Source: a virus
Strand: one strand, 5' to 3'
IMG/VR virus record: IMGVR_UViG_3300030103_001568
Location: 1-23,706 of that record
DNA length: 23,706 bases
Part shown: in pieces, positions 1-7,723 of the stretch
How positions within the stretch are numbered: the first letter of the stretch is position 1
Layout of the letters: every line of letters starts with the position of its first letter
Made by a program: the position numbers and the translations under genes
Notes under the pieces: generated by a model
The model's input: only the letters and a program-made list of their open reading frames with translations
What the model was told of the DNA's origin: nothing
The model's database searches: none

Positions 1-993
1 CTTAATATAACCAAGAATAGACCTGATGCACAATCAATAGTGCAAGGTGTAACAGACAGAAGTTTGGAAGGCAATGCACTTCCTTTTTATAATAGACAGG
101 ACCCTGCTCTTATAGAGGAGTGGTTTGACGATTTCAATTATTTCAACACAAGTAAATACTTAGTAACTAAAGTAGAAGCTGGTTCAGGATCAGCTACACA
201 AACAGTTTCACGTTCAATACTTACAATACAAAATGACGATGCAGCTAATGACTACACTTGTATACAACCACAATTAGGCGACAATACAAATATTGCAAAC
301 TTTATAAATCCTGTTGCTGAAAAAGGTCAAGATATATTTTTTAGATGTAGATTAAGAATTGCTGATGTATCTGCTACAAAATTTCAAATAGGTCTTATGG
401 GTAAAAACCCAGGAAGTTTTCCTACATTTGGTACTTTCAATAATCATATAATGTTTACATGGAAACAATTTGGTAGCCCTATTTTATATTGGCAGTATGG
501 ATTAGCTGCTACAACAAACATTTGGAATCCATTTCCAGGTAGATTATTAAACCCAATAGAAGGTAATAAAATATCAATAGCAGATGGATATACAAAGGTA
601 TATCCTACTGATGGTTCTGGTTCAAGATTCCAAGCTTTTGCAGGAAGTAGTGAAGGTACTATTGCAGCATCAGGACTTCCTATTGCTGACCCAGAATATC
701 CAATCATTAGAGACAATGAGTTTTTTAGACTTACTTTAATATATAAAGCAGGTAATCATAAAGCACCAAATGGTCAAGACTCTAATGGAAGATTAGAATT
801 TTGGTTAGGTGCAGATGGTAGAGATGACCAATGTTTACAAGTTGTCTATCCAGATTTATCTGACATAACAAGTATGACATCAATAACACCTTCTATTTGC
901 ATAGGTAACTCAGGTGGTACTTCATCAGCTGAAATAGATTATATGCATGCTGGACAATTTAGAAGTATAAATAGAGTAGGTAAAGGAGAATAA
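1..993 (+). CDS. Beta-rich phage structural protein, paralog 1 (5' partial)
   Basis: The frame is open to the left edge, so the true start lies before the window; 330 residues are visible. The GTG at 40 is only the first start codon in the window, not a likely start. After about 45 residues comes a motif (EEWFDDF) shared with the next three large genes, then KVEAGSGSA and NDDAAND, which are nearly identical in the 1135 gene. The C-terminus ends in a strand with EIDYM, again shared. The pattern of alternating short strands suggests a concanavalin/LamG-like jelly roll. Position before the joining and tail genes suggests a virion surface, decoration or fibre protein. I do not recognise a named family; the structural role is inferred from context. 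Confidence 0.72.
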   Translation, partial: LNITKNRPDAQSIVQGVTDRSLEGNALPFYNRQDPALIEEWFDDFNYFNTSKYLVTKVEAGSGSATQTVSRSILTIQNDDAANDYTCIQPQLGDNTNIANFINPVAEKGQDIFFRCRLRIADVSATKFQIGLMGKNPGSFPTFGTFNNHIMFTWKQFGSPILYWQYGLAATTNIWNPFPGRLLNPIEGNKISIADGYTKVYPTDGSGSRFQAFAGSSEGTIAASGLPIADPEYPIIRDNEFFRLTLIYKAGNHKAPNGQDSNGRLEFWLGADGRDDQCLQVVYPDLSDITSMTSITPSICIGNSGGTSSAEIDYMHAGQFRSINRVGKGE

Positions 994-994
994 T

Positions 995-1135
995 ATGGCA
1001 CATATAGTAAAAGAATATAAACGAGGAGAAAAAGTTTTAATTGGTTCTTATGATAAAGAATCAGATGCTATGGATAAAGTTAATGAAATACTTGATGCTG
1101 GTGCAGAAGGTGTTTATGTGGAGGTAACTGAATAA
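995..1135 (+). CDS. Small interleaved protein a (46 aa)
   Basis: Short ORF with an ATG 1 nt after the previous stop and a Shine-Dalgarno-like AGGAG at 984-988. Its TAA overlaps the next ATG by one base (TAATG). Predicted layout is strand (HIVKEY), turn, strand (VLIGSY), helix (SDAMDKVNEIL), strand (VYVEVTE). The same strand-strand-helix-strand order is seen in the other three tiny genes of this block, so they may be distant paralogs. Function unknown; coupling to the large paralogs suggests a virion or chaperone role for them. Support is the tight packing and the shared layout. Confidence 0.6.
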   Translation: MAHIVKEYKRGEKVLIGSYDKESDAMDKVNEILDAGAEGVYVEVTE

Positions 1136-1959
1136 TGGCAAATTTTACTAGGACCCTTAAAAAAACAGGTAATGTTAATTTTAAAAATGGTATAAATGAT
1201 TCTGCTTTAGGAGATGCTGTAGGTCAATTATCAACTAAACCTGTACCATATAGAAGGCAAGTATTCTGGCAAGACTTTTTAGGATATGACCTTGCAACTT
1301 TTAGAGTGCATAAAGTAGAGGCTGGATCAGGTTCAGCAGCTTTAGTGCCAGGAGATTCTGTAGGTGGTACTTTAAAAATTACTAATGATGATGCAGCCAA
1401 TGATTTAGTTAATATTCAATTAGGTAATACTGCTGCAAGTAATCCTACTTTCCAATGGAACTACGATAGAGACTTTTGGATTGATATTAGAATGAAAGCT
1501 TCTGATGTTTCAAGTGCAAAACTTGATGGATTCTTTGGAGTATGTCAATCAGAAAACAACATAGCTTTATTTACACATTACAATAGAATAGGTTTTCATT
1601 TTGACAATCTTTTAGGAAGTCATGTTTTTCCTTGCTGTGGTAATGTAGATGAAGCCAAAACTTCTTTAGGAGATGGTACTGCATTTTTTAGTGGAGTAGG
1701 AAATAACGAATATTTTAATTTAAGTTTTGCATATAGTTCTAAAACAAAAAATTTAAAATGGTTTATCAATGATGTTTGTGCTTATAGCATGAATGCTAAC
1801 GATTTAGACTTTAATGCTTTTGAACCAGCAAAAAATTATATACCACCTAATAATTCTATTATGGCTCCAACTATACAATTTAAAAATGGTACAGCAGGTG
1901 CTAACGTGCTTGAAGTAGATTATATGTTAGTCGGTGTAGAAACAGAGGACAGGTCATAA
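1135..1959 (+). CDS. Beta-rich phage structural protein, paralog 2 (274 aa)
   Basis: Complete relative of the partial gene at the left edge. The N-terminus carries NVNFKNGI, a short motif also near the start of the next two large proteins, and may be a shared attachment or docking peptide. The body has FWQDF (about residue 44), then KVEAGSGSA and NDDAAND, then FWIDIRMKASDVSSAKL, matching FFRCRLRIADVSATKF in paralog 1. It ends with VLEVDYMLVG. This strand pattern fits a jelly-roll/LamG-like fold. No catalytic motif is visible. Likely a virion surface or decoration protein; that assignment is inferred. One-base overlaps link it to the small genes on both sides. Confidence 0.75.
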   Translation: MANFTRTLKKTGNVNFKNGINDSALGDAVGQLSTKPVPYRRQVFWQDFLGYDLATFRVHKVEAGSGSAALVPGDSVGGTLKITNDDAANDLVNIQLGNTAASNPTFQWNYDRDFWIDIRMKASDVSSAKLDGFFGVCQSENNIALFTHYNRIGFHFDNLLGSHVFPCCGNVDEAKTSLGDGTAFFSGVGNNEYFNLSFAYSSKTKNLKWFINDVCAYSMNANDLDFNAFEPAKNYIPPNNSIMAPTIQFKNGTAGANVLEVDYMLVGVETEDRS

Positions 1960-2084
1960 TGAAAATAATAGCAATAATAAACGGAAAACAAGTAGCTGAA
2001 TTTAGTTCAGTAGCAGATTGCAAAGCTTGGATGGCTAGTCAATCAGATAATAAAGTTACACTTCTAGTGGAGGGTTCAGAATAA
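1959..2084 (+). CDS. Small interleaved protein b (41 aa)
   Basis: Starts in a TAATG overlap with the paralog 2 stop and ends in another TAATG overlap with the next small gene. Predicted strand (KIIAII), NGK turn, strand (VAEF), helix beginning SVADCKAWM, and strand (VTLLVEG). This is the layout seen in small proteins a and d. No recognised family. The exact stop/start coupling on both sides argues that it is translated although it is very short. Confidence 0.55.
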   Translation: MKIIAIINGKQVAEFSSVADCKAWMASQSDNKVTLLVEGSE

Positions 2085-2242
2085 TGGCACTTAAATATGT
2101 AATGATAGCAACAAGTGGAGATGACGAAGTTGTTGAAAAAGAATTTCCTAAAACAAATGCAGGAGAGTTAGCCTGGGGTGAAGCAGTAAAAGAATACTGG
2201 GAAAACAATTATGCAGTAGAAATAAGATTGGAGGATAGATAA
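2084..2242 (+). CDS. Small interleaved protein c (52 aa)
   Basis: Begins in a one-base overlap with small protein b and ends in a one-base overlap with paralog 3. Layout is strand (KYVMIAT), DD turn, strand (VVEKEF), helix (ELAWGEAVKEYWENN), strand (AVEIRLED). It is the longest of the four tiny proteins but keeps the same order. A purine-rich GGAGG (2230-2234) in its last codons probably serves as ribosome binding site for the next gene. Function unknown. Confidence 0.57.
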   Translation: MALKYVMIATSGDDEVVEKEFPKTNAGELAWGEAVKEYWENNYAVEIRLEDR

Positions 2243-3216
2243 TGTCTACTAATGGTAAAAAAGGTACAAACTTTAAAAACGGATTAAGTAATCTACCAAG
2301 TGGTCACATACTTGATGGATTAAATACAGGTGCATTAGAGTCAGATTATATTATTTGGCACGATGATTTCAGCACTTATGATGCAAACCAATGGGCATTA
2401 ACTAAAACAGAAGCAGGTTCAGCAGCAGCCTCAGTAGAGTTAGCCGATAAAAAAGGCGGAGAGTTAATTCTTAAAACAGACAATGCTAATGGAGATATAA
2501 CTAAATTAGCTTGGAAAGGTGCAACAGGTGCAGCAGCACCAGTAAATCCATTTCAATTTAGTAAAGACAAATACTTTCATATGCAAGCTAGATTCAAAAT
2601 ATCTGGTACAGGAGTTAGTTTTACAAACACCCATGTAGCTTTAGGTTTAATGGAAGGTAGTAAAATAGCTGGAATATCAGGAACAGCAAACTCATGGGCT
2701 ACAAATGCATCATCTTATATAGCAGAAATTCCACCATTTTTTAATGGTATTTTTGGAGGTGCTTTTGTATTTTATATGGTTGCAGAAACAGGTTCAGGTA
2801 TTAGACCAGTAGGACCAGGTGGACAAACACCACTAAGTTTAGAGGTAGATAGATATATAACTGTTGCTTTAACAAGTAGATATCCACAAAGGTCAGCAAG
2901 CAATAGATTGCCAGGACCATCAAAAGGTCAAAATGGAGTTCTTTGGAGAGACACATATGGTGGTGGATTCAAAGGTTCTGATATTGGTGTAAAAGGACCA
3001 CTAATGAATTGTTACATGGTAGATGAAGTTGGAGACGTAGGTCCTGCAAAAAAATGGGTCAACTGTGTAAATGATGGAAATACTGACGGATCACTACCAG
3101 CTTCACAAACACCAGCACAACCAATGACACCTTTTATTGGGATAGCAAATCGTTCTAATACAGGCAATCAATGCATACTAACAGTAGATAGTATGACAAT
3201 AATTCAGGAGAGATAA
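2242..3216 (+). CDS. Beta-rich phage structural protein, paralog 3 (324 aa)
   Basis: More divergent member of the paralog set. It keeps the N-terminal GTNFKNGL motif (residues 8-15), WHDDF near residue 39, KTEAGS, and a C-terminal TVDSMTI strand in place of the EVDYM strand. The middle contains FHMQARFKISGTG, equivalent to FWIDIRMKASD in paralog 2. A long Gly/Pro-rich insertion around residues 185-285 is absent from paralog 2. Probably the same jelly-roll scaffold with different loops, which would fit a surface-exposed decoration or adhesin. It overlaps paralog 4 by one base with no small gene between. Role inferred from position and similarity only. Confidence 0.72.
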   Translation: MSTNGKKGTNFKNGLSNLPSGHILDGLNTGALESDYIIWHDDFSTYDANQWALTKTEAGSAAASVELADKKGGELILKTDNANGDITKLAWKGATGAAAPVNPFQFSKDKYFHMQARFKISGTGVSFTNTHVALGLMEGSKIAGISGTANSWATNASSYIAEIPPFFNGIFGGAFVFYMVAETGSGIRPVGPGGQTPLSLEVDRYITVALTSRYPQRSASNRLPGPSKGQNGVLWRDTYGGGFKGSDIGVKGPLMNCYMVDEVGDVGPAKKWVNCVNDGNTDGSLPASQTPAQPMTPFIGIANRSNTGNQCILTVDSMTIIQER

Positions 3217-4142
3217 TGGCAACTAACTTTAAACAAGGTTTTACAAATATAGGAGATGGCAACGAGCATCCTATTGGAGATATTATTAAGATTCCTTTCC
3301 CAGGAAAATGTCAAGAATGGTTTGATGATTTTCATTCATACGATACAAGATTTTATGAAAAAGGAGATATTGGAGGTTCTAATACTGCTGCACAAGTAGT
3401 AGGTGAAGCTGGTGGAGTTATTAGACTTACAACTGATGCTGGTGGTAGTAGTGCTACTTGTTTAGCATGGAAAGGTGGCGATGCTACAAAAGTAGGAAAC
3501 TGGAACACCATAGTAAATGGCGAAACAAATTTTTGTTTTAAATATAGATTTAAAATGAACAATGATGCGGCAGGTACAGGAAATAAAAATATTGAAGGTT
3601 ATCCAGTTATAGGTTTAATACTGCCAACACAAGCAGCTAATTCATTTCCATTCTTAGCATTTACTGGACAATTTACTGGAGTTGCACACGAAAAAAACTC
3701 TGCATTAGTATATGGTAATACAGCTTTTGCAGGTAACTTAGGTAACACAAGAGGTATATATACACCAGCAATGAGTGATGTTGGTGATGGTAATTATCAT
3801 ACACTTTCTATTATTTATAGAGATGCTAAACCTGGAACTGGTAAAGAAGGACGAAACATAAGTAATCCAGGAGGAACAGCTAAAGAAATGGTATGGATGT
3901 ATGATAATCAAATTATTCAAACAATAGATAGCATAAGTGGAAAAATAGGATATGACGTTGGTTGGTCTGGTATATCAGAAGCTAATCCAGCTATAGGAAC
4001 ACCAGGAGCAGTATTAAATGTTGGTGAGAATAATGGTTTCTCTCCTTGGTTTGGAATTGCTAACGCTACTGGTGCTATCTCACAATCAATGGATGTTGAC
4101 TATGTTTATCTAGCAGCAGAAAAACCAAAAGGGAGTTACTAA
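3216..4142 (+). CDS. Beta-rich phage structural protein, paralog 4 (308 aa)
   Basis: Starts with ATNFKQGF, the same N-terminal motif as paralogs 2 and 3, followed by EWFDDFHSYD, which matches paralog 1 (EEWFDDFNYF). A GG-rich strand pair, CFKYRFKMN, and a final MDVDYVYLA strand align with the other copies. LAWKGG near residue 85 matches LAWKGA in paralog 3, so these two are closest to each other. No enzyme motif is visible. Likely a virion surface protein of jelly-roll type. The following small gene starts in its stop codon. Confidence 0.72.
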   Translation: MATNFKQGFTNIGDGNEHPIGDIIKIPFPGKCQEWFDDFHSYDTRFYEKGDIGGSNTAAQVVGEAGGVIRLTTDAGGSSATCLAWKGGDATKVGNWNTIVNGETNFCFKYRFKMNNDAAGTGNKNIEGYPVIGLILPTQAANSFPFLAFTGQFTGVAHEKNSALVYGNTAFAGNLGNTRGIYTPAMSDVGDGNYHTLSIIYRDAKPGTGKEGRNISNPGGTAKEMVWMYDNQIIQTIDSISGKIGYDVGWSGISEANPAIGTPGAVLNVGENNGFSPWFGIANATGAISQSMDVDYVYLAAEKPKGSY

Positions 4143-4279
4143 TGGCTAAAGTAAAAATAATTGTAAAAGAAGGTACTAGAGTTAGACAAGAACATGAAGC
4201 AGCTAATAAAGATGCTGCTGTTGCGTGGATTAAAGAAAACGTAAAAAATGAATCTTTTACAGCAGAGGAGATTGAATAA
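4142..4279 (+). CDS. Small interleaved protein d (45 aa)
   Basis: Flanked by TAATG overlaps on both sides. Layout is strand (KVKIIVKEG), short strand (RVRQEHE), helix (DAAVAWIKENV), then an acidic tail (TAEEIE). It resembles small proteins a-c in order and size, with AWIKEN similar to AWMASQ in b. The GAGGAG at 4265-4270 in its end is a good ribosome binding site for the next gene. Function unknown. Confidence 0.57.
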   Translation: MAKVKIIVKEGTRVRQEHEAANKDAAVAWIKENVKNESFTAEEIE

Positions 4280-4683
4280 TGGCTGATGCAGTAACAACAC
4301 AAATAATTCAAGATGGACCAAGAAATGCTGTAATTAAATGTACAAACATTAGTGATGGCACAGGTGAAGCAGCAGTTGATAAAGTTATAGTAGGTAATTT
4401 AAGTAAGCTAGGTAATGGTCAACCATGCACACAAGTAGCTTTGCAAAGAGTTCAATACTATATGAATGGTATGGATGTAACTTTAAACTTTTCTGTATCA
4501 TCAGGTGCAGCAGGGTTTATAGCTAAACTAAATGAAAATGATTTAGGTGATATGGACTTTAGAGACTATAGCGGTATACCTAATAATGCAGGTGCTAACA
4601 AAACAGGCAATATTAGTTTTACTACCACAGGTGCTGGAGCTGGAGATACATACACAGTTATATTAACCTTAACAAAAGCATAG
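4279..4683 (+). CDS. Small phage structural protein (134 aa)
   Basis: The N-terminus (MADAVTTQIIQDGPRNAVIK) is of a type I recognise from many marine phages as an unnamed virion protein located near capsid genes; that recognition is from memory. The sequence alternates strands and Gly-rich turns, with no membrane segment or signal peptide, and ends in a strand (TYTVILTLTKA). It could be a capsid decoration or head-stabilising protein. It starts in the stop codon of the preceding tiny gene and is followed by an 8-nt gap with a strong ribosome binding site. Confidence 0.65.
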   Translation: MADAVTTQIIQDGPRNAVIKCTNISDGTGEAAVDKVIVGNLSKLGNGQPCTQVALQRVQYYMNGMDVTLNFSVSSGAAGFIAKLNENDLGDMDFRDYSGIPNNAGANKTGNISFTTTGAGAGDTYTVILTLTKA

Positions 4684-4691
4684 GAGAAATT
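4682..4691 (+). promoter_or_regulatory. Strong ribosome binding site
   Basis: AGGAG followed by AAATT and ATG. The identical 13-base string (AGGAG to ATG) recurs at 11636-11648 before another gene that does not overlap its upstream neighbour. Spacing of 5 nt suits a Shine-Dalgarno interaction. Confidence 0.65.
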
Positions 4692-4997
4692 ATGGATAAA
4701 TATATTATATACGGAGCAGGCTTTCCACCTCAGTATTATGTACTAGAGCAAGGAGAAGATGGTGTCTGGAAATCAGTCTTTGGTCCTGACCCAGACTTAG
4801 TAGATGCTCAAGCAAAAATAGATGATCTTAATGGTGTAAGAGCCAGAAATGATAAAGGACAATTAGTTGGAGATGACCCATCTACACCTAATGTAAATGA
4901 AGCTTACGCTTCTGGTAAAGCACCAAAGAAGAAAAAAGCAGCACCTAAAAAGAAAGCTGTTGCAAAAAAGAAAGTAACTAAAAAAGGAGAAAAATAA
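4692..4997 (+). CDS. Protein with histone H1-like Lys/Ala/Pro tail (101 aa)
   Basis: Residues 1-70 form an ordinary, slightly acidic domain rich in aromatic residues at the start (DKYIIYGAGFPPQYYVLEQ). Residues 74-101 are almost entirely Lys, Ala and Pro, in AAPKKK/AVAKKK units like the tail of histone H1 or AlgP-type proteins. Such tails bind DNA or other polyanions. It is the first of four consecutive Lys-rich small genes before the tail-joining genes, so a role in condensing packaged DNA or in virion core assembly is plausible but inferred. Start set by the strong ribosome binding site. Confidence 0.65.
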   Translation: MDKYIIYGAGFPPQYYVLEQGEDGVWKSVFGPDPDLVDAQAKIDDLNGVRARNDKGQLVGDDPSTPNVNEAYASGKAPKKKKAAPKKKAVAKKKVTKKGEK

Positions 4998-5203
4998 TGC
5001 CAGGTAAAATGATGATGAAAAAAGCTAAACAAAACTTAATGTACGGAACAGGTAAAAAAACCAAAAAGAAAGGTATGAACTATTCAATGGGTAGACAAAT
5101 TGAATTAGGTAAAAGACCTGGAATGATGGGCGGCAAAATGACAACTGTTGAGATGGAGCAAGATAAAGCCGAAAGACTTTATGGCGTAGGCGGCAAAACC
5201 TAG
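4997..5203 (+). CDS. Lys/Met/Gly-rich small basic protein (68 aa)
   Basis: Overlaps the previous stop by one base. The N-terminal two thirds is Lys-, Met- and Gly-rich (GKMMMKKAKQNLMYGTGKK), and the C-terminus has a short mixed-charge helix (TVEMEQDKAERLYGVG). No known domain. Net charge is strongly positive, so nucleic-acid or capsid-interior binding is possible. Small basic proteins of this kind recur in marine phages without assigned function. Confidence 0.6.
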   Translation: MPGKMMMKKAKQNLMYGTGKKTKKKGMNYSMGRQIELGKRPGMMGGKMTTVEMEQDKAERLYGVGGKT

Positions 5204-5208
5204 AGACC

Positions 5209-5502
5209 ATGAGCAGAGCTAAGAAAGACTCTCGTCTTAAACGAGCAGGTGTTTCTGGTTACAACAAACCCAAACGTACTCCAAACCACCCTAAGAAATC
5301 ACATATAGTTGTCGCTAAAGAAGGCAACAAAGTTAAAACTATTAGATTCGGACAAAAGGGTGCAAAGACAGCAGGTAAACCCAAGAAGGGTGAGTCTGCT
5401 CGTATGAAAGCAAAAAGAAAATCTTTTAAAGCACGACATGCCAAGAATATTAGAAAAGGTAAAATGTCAGCAGCATATTGGGCGGATAAAGTAAAATGGT
5501 GA
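5209..5502 (+). CDS. Basic protein resembling DUF6321 (97 aa)
   Basis: Lys/Arg-rich throughout. The conserved-looking pieces KDSRLKRAGVSGYNKPKRTP, HIVVAKEGNKVKTIRFGQ and the C-terminal MSAAYWADKVKW resemble the family I remember as DUF6321, known from phage genomes; this was not verified by search. A short strand pair (HIVVAKEG, KVKTIRFG) sits between basic helices. Function unknown; a nucleic-acid-binding or virion-interior role would fit the charge. It starts 5 nt after the preceding stop. Confidence 0.68.
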   Translation: MSRAKKDSRLKRAGVSGYNKPKRTPNHPKKSHIVVAKEGNKVKTIRFGQKGAKTAGKPKKGESARMKAKRKSFKARHAKNIRKGKMSAAYWADKVKW

Positions 5503-5813
5503 TGTCTAGAGCAAATTTTAGTAAAATGACTAGGAGTGCACCAGCAAAAGGAGCTAAGATGAAAAAGAAAAAAAAGTTAAAACCAATACCAAAAGGAAAA
5601 AAAGGCAAAGGTTTAAAACAGTTGCCTAAAACTGCTCGTAATAAAATGGGCTTCATGGCTAGTGGTCGTATGACTAAGAGACAAGAAAATACATTAGAAA
5701 AACATTCTGTACACCATACTAAAGCACACATGGACCTTATGAAGGAAGAAATGAAAGCAGGTAAAACTTTTACACAAGCTCATAACAAGGCTATGAAAAA
5801 AGTAGGTAAGTAA
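5502..5813 (+). CDS. Lys-rich basic protein (103 aa)
   Basis: The ATG at 5502 sits in a TGATG overlap with the previous stop and is preferred over the ATG at 5496. Residues 20-45 form a run of Lys, Pro and Gly (KMKKKKKLKPIPKGKKGKG). Residues 55-103 are a helical segment with His and Met (MTKRQENTLEKHSVHHTKAH) ending in HNKAMKKVGK. The HxxxH pattern is suggestive of a packed helical pair but no family is recognised. It is the last of the four basic genes and overlaps the tail-joining gene by one base. Confidence 0.62.
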   Translation: MSRANFSKMTRSAPAKGAKMKKKKKLKPIPKGKKGKGLKQLPKTARNKMGFMASGRMTKRQENTLEKHSVHHTKAHMDLMKEEMKAGKTFTQAHNKAMKKVGK

Positions 5814-6505
5814 TGGCTACAAGCGGAACAACTACATTTACATTAGACCTAGGCGATGTCATGGAAGAAGCTTATGATCTTGCTGGTTTAGAAATGCGTA
5901 GTGGTTACGATTATCGTAGTGCCAAAAGATCACTTGATTTAATTTTTCTTGAATGGCAAAACAAAGGACTTAATTTATTTACAGTTGTTACTGGCACACA
6001 AACTTTAACAGAAGGACAGGCATCATATCCATTACCAGCAGATTCATTAGAAGTTATAGATGTATCTCTAAGAACAGACTCTGGTGACATAGACAATCAG
6101 AAAGATACCAGGCTAACTAGAATATCAAGAACACAATACAGTCACATAGCAAATAAATTATTAAAGTCTAGACCTACACAGTTTTATGTACAAAAATCTA
6201 GTTCAGCTAATAACTTAGTATTATGGGCTACACCTGATAATGCAGAGACTTATACATTAGTTTATGACTATATAGCAAGAATAGAAGATACAGGTAAACC
6301 AGCATCTAATAATGCTGATATACCTATTAGCTACTTACCATGTCTTACATATGCATTGGCTTATAGTATTGCTTGTAAGAGACCAGAATCAAACGACAGA
6401 GTACCTATGCTTAGAATGAGATACGATGAGCTATGGAATGAAGTAGCGAACTCACAAAGAGAAAGAGCTAATTTAAAATTAGTACCAAACTTGAGGATGT
6501 ATTAA
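5813..6505 (+). CDS. Head-tail joining protein, P22 gp4-like (230 aa)
   Basis: The N-terminal half is helical (DVMEEAYDLAGLEMRSGYDY, RSAKRSLDLIFLEWQNKGLN), followed by a beta domain (TGTQTLTEGQASYPLPADSL) and a C-terminal helix (YALAYSIACKR, RYDELWNEVANSQRERANLK). This helix-beta-helix plan and the pattern of a tyrosine followed by LPAD match the gp4/tail-tubular-A-like connector proteins of podoviruses, which form the ring below the portal. Length is close to the family. Its place just before the adaptor-like gene at 6798 supports this. No muramidase motif is evident. The assignment is from pattern memory, not a search. Confidence 0.7.
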   Translation: MATSGTTTFTLDLGDVMEEAYDLAGLEMRSGYDYRSAKRSLDLIFLEWQNKGLNLFTVVTGTQTLTEGQASYPLPADSLEVIDVSLRTDSGDIDNQKDTRLTRISRTQYSHIANKLLKSRPTQFYVQKSSSANNLVLWATPDNAETYTLVYDYIARIEDTGKPASNNADIPISYLPCLTYALAYSIACKRPESNDRVPMLRMRYDELWNEVANSQRERANLKLVPNLRMY

Positions 6506-6801
6506 TGGCATATGCTAAAGGTACAAAAGCTTTAGGAGAATGTGATAGATGCGGATTTAGTTATCTATTAAACGAATTAAAGTATGAAGTTGAAAACGAA
6601 ACTAGAAATGGTTTAAGAGTATGTGTTGAATGTTTTGATCCAGACCATCCTCAATATCAATTAGGTAGAGATGTTGTAGCTGATCCACAAGCATTATTTG
6701 ACCCAAGACCAGATAGAGGAGACTTCAGAAGTTTATATACTGTAGCAGTATTTTCTAAACCAATAGAAAGTAATGTAGGGAGTGTAACAATAGTAACATG
6801 A
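6505..6801 (+). CDS. Zinc-ribbon protein (98 aa)
   Basis: Two Cys pairs, C13-x2-C16 (CDRC) and C40-x2-C43 (CVEC), about 24 residues apart, form a classic four-Cys zinc ribbon in the first half. The second half (DPQALFDPRPDRGDFRSLYT) is Pro/Asp-rich and extended. A gene of this type between connector genes is common in marine podoviruses, in my recollection, and may be a virion joining component rather than a transcription factor. Zinc binding is predicted from the Cys spacing alone. It overlaps the next gene by ATGA. Confidence 0.68.
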   Translation: MAYAKGTKALGECDRCGFSYLLNELKYEVENETRNGLRVCVECFDPDHPQYQLGRDVVADPQALFDPRPDRGDFRSLYTVAVFSKPIESNVGSVTIVT

Positions 6802-7439
6802 GTTTTACATATACAACTTTAAAACAAGCCATTCAAGACTATACAAATAATACCGAAACATTGTTTGTTAATAATCTTGATCGCTTTATACAACAATCAG
6901 AAGAAAGAATATTTAAGAATGTAAACCTACCTGCATTTAAAAAGAATGTAACAGGTACATCTACAGCAGGTAATGAGTTTCTCTCTACACCATCAGATTT
7001 TATGGCTCCATTTTCTTTAGCTGTAGATAATTCTGGATTAGAGCATTTAATGTTTAGAGATTTACCTTTTATTAGAGAATCATATCCTGATGCTAATGTG
7101 GTAGGAGTGCCAAAATATTATTCATTGTTTGATGAAGATTCTATGATTATGGCACCAACACCTAATGCTGATTTTAGGTTTGAGTTTAGTTACTTTTATA
7201 GACCAGACTCTATTACTATTTCATCAGACGGAACATCCTGGTTAGGAACAAACGCACCAAATGCATTATTGTATGGAGCTTTAGTAGAAGCTTATACATT
7301 TATGAAAGGTTCTCCAGATATTATGCAGAACTATCAACAAAGATTTGAAGCTGCAATAGATAGGCTTAAAAATGTTGGAGAAGGAAAAGATACTAAAGAT
7401 AACTTTAGATCAGGACCAGTAAGAAGGAGACCAAATTAA
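6798..7439 (+). CDS. Head-tail adaptor protein, SU10-adaptor-like (213 aa)
   Basis: N-terminal helices (TLKQAIQDYTNNTETLF, NNLDRFIQQSEERIFKNVNL) lead to a beta segment (GNEFLSTPSDFMAPFSLAVD, KYYSLFDEDSMIMAPTPN) and a C-terminal helix (EAYTFMKGSPDIMQNYQQRF). This arrangement resembles the adaptor family named after phage SU10 and other gp6/gp11-type adaptor rings that connect portal to tail. The two connector-like genes at 5813 and 6798 share the helix-beta-helix plan and may be stacked rings. It starts in an ATGA overlap. Family call is by recognition of the pattern only. Confidence 0.7.
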   Translation: MSFTYTTLKQAIQDYTNNTETLFVNNLDRFIQQSEERIFKNVNLPAFKKNVTGTSTAGNEFLSTPSDFMAPFSLAVDNSGLEHLMFRDLPFIRESYPDANVVGVPKYYSLFDEDSMIMAPTPNADFRFEFSYFYRPDSITISSDGTSWLGTNAPNALLYGALVEAYTFMKGSPDIMQNYQQRFEAAIDRLKNVGEGKDTKDNFRSGPVRRRPN

Positions 7440-7723
7440 TGTTACAAACACAAACAGAAGTAATGGATGTACAAGTACATACCACAAATAATAAAGGACA
7501 TGACCCTCAGTTTTGGGTCGATAGAGTTATGGAAAGATTACTTTCTGTGAGTGAAAATGCTGACCCTATTGTAAAAGAACAAGCAAAAGCTTTTAAAGAT
7601 AGCATACAAGCATTATTATTATTTTATATAAACCAAGCAATTAAAAGCGATAGGTCTACTGTTGCAGGATTGTTAGATAAACAAGGTCATAAAGATATGG
7701 CTGATATTATTAGGAGACTTTAA
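7439..7723 (+). CDS. Small helical phage protein (94 aa)
   Basis: Mostly helical: DPQFWVDRVMERLLSVSENA, EQAKAFKDSIQALLLFYINQ, AGLLDKQGHKDMADIIRRL. No Cys, no signal peptide, no true membrane segment (the LLLFYI run is short and amphipathic). I recall near-identical small helical proteins at this place in marine phage genomes, always unnamed. A chaperone for tail assembly or a minor virion protein are both possible. Starts in a TAATG overlap and is followed immediately by the next ATG. Confidence 0.62.
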   Translation: MLQTQTEVMDVQVHTTNNKGHDPQFWVDRVMERLLSVSENADPIVKEQAKAFKDSIQALLLFYINQAIKSDRSTVAGLLDKQGHKDMADIIRRL

